Positions 31,809 through 37,185 of a stretch of 37,185 nt of DNA are shown in pieces (positions within the stretch are counted from its first letter, which is position 1; every line of letters begins with the position of its first letter). A program made the translations under genes and the position numbers. The notes under the pieces were generated by a model, which was not told the DNA's origin, searched no databases, and saw only the letters and a list, made by a program, of their open reading frames with translations. This DNA is from Beijerinckiaceae bacterium (lineage in GTDB: Bacteria > Pseudomonadota > Alphaproteobacteria > Rhizobiales > Beijerinckiaceae), in assembly GCA_019753285.1 (NCBI GenBank), contig JAIELD010000049.1, positions 1 to 37,185 of the forward strand, given 5' to 3'.

Positions 31809-33764
31809 TCAGAATATAAAGGCGCGATCCTCCTCCAGCACGAGGCAGACGAGATTGGACGTCGCAAACGCGCCGCAGTCGAGGTTGATGCGGTTGCTCC
31901 TGAAATCGGGCTCCCGAACCGGCGTGTGGCCGTGGACGACCCGTTTGCCGAGATTGCCCGCAAAGGAGAGAAACGGCTCGCGGATGGTGAGGAGATCGTC
32001 GCTCGCCTGCATGGGCAGCGGCACGCCCGGACGGATGCCGGCATGGACGAACAGGTAGTCGCCGATCACGACGCTCGTCTGCAGGCCGGCAAGGAAGTCG
32101 CGGTGCCGCCCGAGGCGTTCGCCGAACGTATCGGCGAGGCGGTGGAGGTCCTCGAGGTCCGTCGTCCTCGAGAGCGTGACGCCGTAGGAGCGCAGTGTTT
32201 CAAGGCCGCCATTGTCGAGCCAATGTGCGTTGGCGACCGGGTCATCCAGAAAGCGCAGCAGCATGCGCTCGTGATTGCCGGCAAGAAAGACGCAGGTCTT
32301 GTAGCGCTGCATCAGCAAGAGAAGCGCGATGACCTCGGCCGAATACGGCCCGCGATCGACATAGTCACCGAGGAAGATCAGCATCGACGCGCCCGACGCG
32401 GCGCGCATGTCCGCATCGATGCGCTTCAGGAGCGGGTGCAGCAGATCCGCGCGGCCGTGAACGTCCGCGATGACATAAATCCGCAGGCCTGACGGGATGC
32501 GCGGATGATCAGGGTCGCCCGCAGTCGATGCCGGATCGGGCGGAGCGTCAAGCGGGCTCGGCGCGGCGGCTGGCTCCGGCTCCGCCTCCTTCACTTTTTT
32601 GAGGAACGGCTTGGACCAGGCGCGGATCGCCCCACGCGCCGGGGCCTCGAACCAGTGATGCGTGTAATAGGCGACCACGAGAACGATCGGCACGAACAGA
32701 AAGCCGACCCAGGCGCCGACGTCATAGATCTTCTGGCCGAGAAGCATTTGCGTCAGGCCGGCGGCCACGATGATGAGAGCCCCTTGCAGCAGATAGACCG
32801 CATAGGAAGTCTCACCGAGAAGGCGGGACGCCATCTTCTGTCGGGGCCCGAGGGTGACGCCTGCCCCGGCGGCAAGGATGGCCGGGCTCACGAGGGCGAT
32901 GAAGGCAAGATCGAGGATCGGCCGCGCCTCGGCCGGGAGGCTGACGCGCGCCTGTACCAGCGCGAGGGCGATGACGAGAAGCCCGTAGAAGACCGGCGCG
33001 GGACAGGTCCAGGGCCGTCGCAGATAGGCGCGCTGCATGATGACGCCGAGCGTGAACGAGGCGAACACCCGCGGCAATCCGGCCATGACGTTGGAAACGC
33101 CCCAGCCGAGATCTGCCGTGCCGTTGTTGACGGCATAGGCCGCGAGCGCCGCGAAGGAGACGCGGCAGATCGCGGTGAGGAAGCGCAGGCTCATCTTGGC
33201 GAGAGCGACGAAAAACACGATCGAGATCAGCATTTCGAAGAAGATCGACCAGGTCGCGCCGTTGAACGGGAAAAGCGCCTCCTTGCCATCCGCCTGGTTG
33301 AGGCTCGGCAGGAGCAGCAGGTTGAGCGCCGCGCTCTCGATGAGCGGCCCGACATGGATGTAGCCGTGATTGGCCTTGAAGCGCGCGGTCATCACCACGA
33401 TGCCGATCGGCAGCATCACGACATAGAGCGGATAGAGCCGGGCAAGCCGCGCCACCACGAAATCCCGGAAGCCGATCTCCCCGGCGCGGATCGAGCCGGT
33501 GTATTTGAGGGAGAGCACGAAGCCGCTGAGCGCGAAGAAGACATCGACCGCAAGAAAGCCGCCGCTGAGCAACTGCGAGCGCAGCCCGAACATGAAGTCC
33601 GAGTGGTAGATGAGCACGACGATCGCTGCGAGGCCGCGAACCATCTCGAGCGATTCGAAATAGCGGCTCTGGCTCGTCGCCGGCGCCATGGGGCGAGGGT
33701 GCTCGCGTGCCGGCGCGCCGGTGTTTCGAGGCTCGTCATACGGGAAGGCGGCGCGATCGGTCAT
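31809..33764 (-). CDS. Acyltransferase 3 fused to PPP-type metallophosphatase
   Basis: A 651-residue protein with an unusual domain pair. ATG 33764 overlaps the flippase stop as ATGA; the frame reaches further up only inside the flippase gene. Residues about 35-400 are an acyltransferase-3 membrane domain (ESLEMVRGLAAIVVLIYHSD, VDVFFALSGFVLSL, ATWSIFFEMLISIVFF, LGETSYAVYLLQGALI). A proline/acidic linker (about 405-428) leads to a cytoplasmic calcineurin-like phosphatase domain. Metal ligands seen there are ADVHG (D434, H436), GDYVDRG (D467 first Asp), GNHE (N497, H498), LFVHAG and VHGHTPV. All PPP-family metal motifs look intact, so the domain should be active. The membrane part probably acylates EPS; the phosphatase target is unknown. 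Confidence 0.92.
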   Translation of the reverse strand: MTDRAAFPYDEPRNTGAPAREHPRPMAPATSQSRYFESLEMVRGLAAIVVLIYHSDFMFGLRSQLLSGGFLAVDVFFALSGFVLSLKYTGSIRAGEIGFRDFVVARLARLYPLYVVMLPIGIVVMTARFKANHGYIHVGPLIESAALNLLLLPSLNQADGKEALFPFNGATWSIFFEMLISIVFFVALAKMSLRFLTAICRVSFAALAAYAVNNGTADLGWGVSNVMAGLPRVFASFTLGVIMQRAYLRRPWTCPAPVFYGLLVIALALVQARVSLPAEARPILDLAFIALVSPAILAAGAGVTLGPRQKMASRLLGETSYAVYLLQGALIIVAAGLTQMLLGQKIYDVGAWVGFLFVPIVLVVAYYTHHWFEAPARGAIRAWSKPFLKKVKEAEPEPAAAPSPLDAPPDPASTAGDPDHPRIPSGLRIYVIADVHGRADLLHPLLKRIDADMRAASGASMLIFLGDYVDRGPYSAEVIALLLLMQRYKTCVFLAGNHERMLLRFLDDPVANAHWLDNGGLETLRSYGVTLSRTTDLEDLHRLADTFGERLGRHRDFLAGLQTSVVIGDYLFVHAGIRPGVPLPMQASDDLLTIREPFLSFAGNLGKRVVHGHTPVREPDFRSNRINLDCGAFATSNLVCLVLEEDRAFIF

Positions 33765-35197
33765 GAGCGCGAAAATCCCAGTTTGCGAAGGCCTGCTCCC
33801 CAGAGCTGGGTGCGCAGGCGGGCAATGTCGAGCCAATAGGCGCAGAGGCAATAGACGAGGCCGCCGACCAGCGTCGTTCCAAGCAGGGACAGCCGCGGAT
33901 CGAACCGCAGCACATGCTCGACGGCAAGGCAGGCGGCCGCCATAACCAGCGCGCAGAAGCAGACCCTGACGATCAGCCGAAGCGGAATCGGCATCGGGAA
34001 GACGGGTCTGAGCAGGATGATCGAGACGAGCACGCCGACGATGTCGCCGATCAGCAATGCGTAGACCGCGCCCATCAACCCGAACATGGCGATCAGGATC
34101 ACGGAGGCGAGCGCATTGACGATGAGCGTCGTCGCGCCGCAGACCACCTGCCGGACGGGTTGTTCGACGATCTGGAAGCCGAGATGCAGATAGAACTGCG
34201 CGAAGACGTTGAGCCCGCGCGACACGGCGAGGACCGGGAGCATCTCGCGCACCGGGCCCTCGAATGCGTTGCCGACGATCACGTCGGAAAAACTGTCGGA
34301 GACGAGCACGAGGCCGATCGTCGTCGGCACCATCGCCCCTAGAAACAGCTCGGCGCCGTCCGCGAGCTTCCGGCGCGCCTCGACCTTGCCGTCCGTCTTG
34401 TATGCCTTGATGGCGGTGGGGCCGAGGATGGAGGCGATGCTCGCGGCGATGATGCCGCAGATCTGGTTCGTCACGTCGAGCGCCGCGCCGAAGTGGCCGG
34501 CAGCGGCCGCACCGACCATGCTGCTGACGATGAGGCGCGAAACGGTTGAATTGCCCGAGAAGACGAGCCCGGAAAGCGCGAGCGGCAGGCCGTAGATCGT
34601 GAAGCGGCGAACGGTTTCGAGCCCGACGCTGTCCCGACGCAGCAGGTGGCGCTGCTGCCAGAGATAGAGGAGAGCGAACAGCATGAAGCCGCTGCCGATG
34701 CCGTAAAGCAGCGCGGAGCCGGCGTGGAAGACCGATGCTCCGAACACCGCGAGCGAAAAGCTGATGAGGCTGCGCGATACGCTGGAGCGCGCGAACGCGC
34801 CGGATTGGTGCCGTGCGCGCCGCGTCTCCTGCGTGATGTCGAACAGCGCCTGCGCGACCGTCATGAACAGGATCGCTCCGACGATGACGGCGGAGAGGTG
34901 AAACACGCTGACGGTGATGATGGCGGCCACGGGGAGGAGGATCACCGTCACGCCGGCGAAGCAGCGCATGACGAAGGGCAGGAAATTCGTGTCCGGCGCT
35001 TCGGATTGATAGCGGCTGAGCGCAAAGCGCAGCCAGCCATAGCAGACGTTTCCGATGAGAAAGGACACGCTCGCGCCGACCGTATAGACGGCATACTCCT
35101 CCGGCGTCAGGACGCGTGTGTAGATGCTGAACGAGAAAAGTCCGATCACCCCCGGCAGCGCAAACGCGATGAGGTAGATCAGCGCATGACTGGCCAT
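33761..35197 (-). CDS. Polysaccharide flippase, Wzx/MOP superfamily
   Basis: A 478-residue integral membrane protein with about twelve to fourteen hydrophobic segments. ATG 35197 has GGAAAAG seven bases upstream; a TTG at 35212 is less likely. The N-terminal GLFSFSIYTRVLTPEEYAVYTVGASVSFLIG is typical of the polysaccharide-synthesis/MVF branch. It should move the lipid-linked repeat unit to the periplasmic face for polymerisation. Its stop overlaps the acyltransferase-phosphatase start, and a polymerase-like gene lies 107 bp upstream. Confidence 0.9.
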   Translation of the reverse strand: MASHALIYLIAFALPGVIGLFSFSIYTRVLTPEEYAVYTVGASVSFLIGNVCYGWLRFALSRYQSEAPDTNFLPFVMRCFAGVTVILLPVAAIITVSVFHLSAVIVGAILFMTVAQALFDITQETRRARHQSGAFARSSVSRSLISFSLAVFGASVFHAGSALLYGIGSGFMLFALLYLWQQRHLLRRDSVGLETVRRFTIYGLPLALSGLVFSGNSTVSRLIVSSMVGAAAAGHFGAALDVTNQICGIIAASIASILGPTAIKAYKTDGKVEARRKLADGAELFLGAMVPTTIGLVLVSDSFSDVIVGNAFEGPVREMLPVLAVSRGLNVFAQFYLHLGFQIVEQPVRQVVCGATTLIVNALASVILIAMFGLMGAVYALLIGDIVGVLVSIILLRPVFPMPIPLRLIVRVCFCALVMAAACLAVEHVLRFDPRLSLLGTTLVGGLVYCLCAYWLDIARLRTQLWGAGLRKLGFSRS

Positions 35198-35304
35198 GGT
35201 GGGCTTTTCCAAAAGGAGAGAACGCGGAGACGGCCCCGGATGGGTGAAGGCCTCGATATCAAGGTGGCTACAGGCAAACTCCTCGTGTTCAGCATATCGA
35301 AGTG

Positions 35305-36687
35305 TCAGTGAGCGTTCTGGTTTAAGGGCGACATTGTCCTCATGGGGGGCCGCGCGACGGCTGGCGTCGACAACTGCCTGTGCGACTTGAGGAATTCCTC
35401 ATATCGAAATTTACGCAGGCCGACGAATCCGATGATCGTCAACACCCAGATCGGGTCTGCCTTGGCGAACATCAGCGATTCCGTGAAGTTTTCGAACAGG
35501 CCGAAGATCCAGATGCCGACGAAGATGCGCACCATGGGGCTCGCCTTGTCGCGGATGGCATTGAGGTTCCACAAGGGCGGGACGATGAGCGCCGCAAGGG
35601 CGATGAAGAGGCCGGGAAGCCCCGTGCCGGCCGCGATGTCGAGGAAGCCCTGATGGCCGTAGAAGGCGTTGGCGGTCCAGGTGCCGCCCATGCGCTTGGC
35701 CGGCGATTCCGGCCCGATCTGCCAGAAGGACTGGAAGCCGGAGCCGAACACCGGATGATCGCCGATATAGCTGATCAGCACCTTCCAGATTTCGACGCGG
35801 CCGGTGAAGCTCACGTCGCCGACGACCTTCTGCGCGACGAGCGCGGCGGTCTCGTTCAGAATCGAGCCGACGGTGATCATGTTCATGACGATCAGCACGC
35901 CGAGGATCGTCATCAGGTTCAGCCATGGCGATTTGTTGCGGATGAGGAAGTCGGTCAGCACCAGCACCAGCAGCATCAGGGCCGTCGGGGTCTTCGCGCC
36001 TGAAAAGATAAGGAAGACGAGTTCGAGACCGATCAGCAGCAGCCGGTAATGCAGGTGCAGGATGTTCCTCATGCCGAGCAGGATGACGATCTCGGCGACC
36101 GCGATCGCCCCGGCGATGTTCTTGTGCGCGTATTGCCCGCGCCACAGGCCAGCGAGACCCGGCTCGACGAGGTCGGAGGCGCGGTGAATCGCCTGCGCGA
36201 CGAAAGCGACGAAGAAGAACTTCAGCAGCGTCTCGAACACGATCAGCGTCAGGAGAACGATCAGCAACTGCCGGTCGGTCATGAGGCCGAAGATGCAGAT
36301 GCACGTCACCATGACGGAGACCATGAAGATAAGCCGGCGAAACGAAATGCCGGGATCGATGGCGAAGACGGTGGTGACGAGGAACCAGCCGAGGCATGCG
36401 AGCAGCAGAACGCCGAACTGGATCGCGATCTGGTGCAGCTTGCCGCTCACCGCGACGATGCCGAGGGAGACGAACATCAGGAATGGCCAGAGCACCTGGT
36501 TGAAGAGCTGCCCTTCATTGTGGCCGCCGGTATCGCTCTTCCAGGTGACGGAGGTCGGGTTCGGATTGATGAAGATGAAGAAGAAGATGACGATGCCGAG
36601 AAAGACGATCACCGTTTCCCATGTCACGGCTGGCTGCGGGCTCGGCAGCTTTCGTGCGATCGGCGGCTCTGGACCGGTATCGGACAT
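35305..36687 (-). CDS. O-antigen ligase/polymerase-family protein (Wzy/ExoQ-like)
   Basis: A 460-residue protein with about eleven membrane segments. Family marks are RGQYAHKNIAGA (H188, the conserved HKN) and the Wzy_C-type periplasmic loop TGRVEIWKVLISYIGDHPVFGSGFQSFW (R297 and the later HP..G.G). In an EPS locus with a Wzx flippase it most likely polymerises repeat units in the periplasm, rather than ligating O-antigen to lipid A. It begins 3 bp after the upstream acyltransferase stop, so the two are coupled. Confidence 0.92.
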   Translation of the reverse strand: MSDTGPEPPIARKLPSPQPAVTWETVIVFLGIVIFFFIFINPNPTSVTWKSDTGGHNEGQLFNQVLWPFLMFVSLGIVAVSGKLHQIAIQFGVLLLACLGWFLVTTVFAIDPGISFRRLIFMVSVMVTCICIFGLMTDRQLLIVLLTLIVFETLLKFFFVAFVAQAIHRASDLVEPGLAGLWRGQYAHKNIAGAIAVAEIVILLGMRNILHLHYRLLLIGLELVFLIFSGAKTPTALMLLVLVLTDFLIRNKSPWLNLMTILGVLIVMNMITVGSILNETAALVAQKVVGDVSFTGRVEIWKVLISYIGDHPVFGSGFQSFWQIGPESPAKRMGGTWTANAFYGHQGFLDIAAGTGLPGLFIALAALIVPPLWNLNAIRDKASPMVRIFVGIWIFGLFENFTESLMFAKADPIWVLTIIGFVGLRKFRYEEFLKSHRQLSTPAVARPPMRTMSPLNQNAH

Positions 36688-36690
36688 GCG

Positions 36691-37185
36691 TTAGCGCCTG
36701 CGTGCTTTCATCGGCCCCGCGATGAGAGCCTGCATCCAGGCGGAGAGAGCCGGGACACGTTTCTTCACTGACAAAGCTGGCTTTTCGATGATGTGCCAGG
36801 ATGCGAAGGCAACGCCAAAGGCGATCGGCAGGGTGAGGGCCGCGTTCCAGTACCATTCCCGCGTCTGCGGCAGATACGCGACGAGAAGTTGCTGGATCGG
36901 ATAGGCGTAGAGGTAGAGGCCGTAGGAGTAATCGCCCTTGGGGCTGAGGCGCGTCAGCGGGCCGTCGCGCAGGCCGAGGAATACGGTGAAGTAAGCAACG
37001 GCGAGCGGTGCGAGGATCATGCCCGCCCCTTGCAGCGGCAAAACCAGCATGAGGAGCGCCGCCAGCGCGGCAAGACGCCAGTCGAGCAGGACCAACTCGC
37101 GATAAAGCTGCAGAAGAACGCCGGCGAGGAAGCACATGAGGAGCAGCACGGGCGGGAAGACCCAACGCTGCGACCAGTCGAGGCC
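36691..37185 (-). CDS. Acyltransferase 3 family protein, C-terminal part (cut by window edge)
   Basis: The frame is open to the window end and gives the last 164 residues of an acyltransferase-3 protein. Seen are four to five membrane segments, the KGDYSYGLYLYAYPIQQLL motif typical of the penultimate helices, and the closing ASWHIIEKPAL. The N-terminal catalytic half is outside the window. It is the third acyltransferase of the locus and lacks the SGNH or phosphatase extensions of the other two. Stop 3 bp before the polymerase-like gene. Confidence 0.9.
   Translation of the reverse strand, partial: GLDWSQRWVFPPVLLLMCFLAGVLLQLYRELVLLDWRLAALAALLMLVLPLQGAGMILAPLAVAYFTVFLGLRDGPLTRLSPKGDYSYGLYLYAYPIQQLLVAYLPQTREWYWNAALTLPIAFGVAFASWHIIEKPALSVKKRVPALSAWMQALIAGPMKARRR

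Noticed and set aside
31809..33764. Possibility that the acyltransferase-phosphatase is two genes
   Set aside because: The frame is continuous through a typical Pro/Glu/Ala-rich linker, and I see no ribosome site and good ATG just before the phosphatase domain.

Overview
The window looks like a chromosome segment of a GC-rich alphaproteobacterium, most likely of the order Hyphomicrobiales. The basis is high GC coding sequence with sharp AT-rich promoter islands, many Tat-type (RR) solute-binding proteins, LivFGHMK- and Pot-type ABC importers, and a rhizobial-style exopolysaccharide (EPS) locus. Genus cannot be fixed from the sequence alone. No rRNA, tRNA, CRISPR array, insertion sequence or phage gene was recognised.

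Region 1 (1-5684), aromatic catabolism edge and importer. The window opens in a truncated L-lactate permease that is joined out of frame to a benzoate cis-diol dehydrogenase (benD) lacking its NAD-binding N-terminus. Downstream is a perfect ATAC-N7-GTAT site, the consensus known for BenM/CatM regulators. It is followed by a tightly packed five-gene branched-chain-amino-acid-type (HAAT) ABC importer: binding protein, two permeases, two ATPases. The context suggests an aromatic acid or a related catabolite as substrate.

Region 2 (5807-11625), purine/ureide block. A LysR regulator is divergent from an operon made of a bifunctional OHCU decarboxylase/5-hydroxyisourate hydrolase (an allantoin-synthase-like fusion) and a complete spermidine/putrescine-type ABC importer (ATPase with TOBE domain, Tat-exported binding protein, two permeases). 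The importer may bring in urate or another ureide.

Region 3 (11626-12655), gene-poor spacer with an AT-rich island, nested inverted repeats and one small membrane protein.

Region 4 (12656-37185), EPS locus. It holds a giant 1955-residue RTX protein with a GH16 glycanase domain, UDP-glucose dehydrogenase and UDP-glucuronate decarboxylase (together making UDP-xylose), a Tat-exported GH10 enzyme, and an acyltransferase with an SGNH domain. It continues with the priming undecaprenyl-phosphate sugar phosphotransferase, a GT26 (WecG/TagA/CpsF) glycosyltransferase, two GT2 enzymes, a further GT2/GT92-like enzyme, three small secreted or membrane proteins, an acyltransferase fused to a PPP-type metallophosphatase, a Wzx-type flippase, a Wzy/O-antigen-ligase-type protein and a partial third acyltransferase. 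Together this reads as a Wzx/Wzy-dependent, probably xylose- and glucuronate-containing, O-acylated polysaccharide with two dedicated extracellular glycanases. The chain-length regulator, outer-membrane exporter and type I secretion genes are not in the window.

The points most worth a second look are the acyltransferase-phosphatase fusion, the modular RTX-GH16 protein, the pairing of UDP-xylose synthesis with a GH10 enzyme, the BenM-type operator beside a broken benD, and a GTTGCA-type motif shared by the EPS promoter islands.
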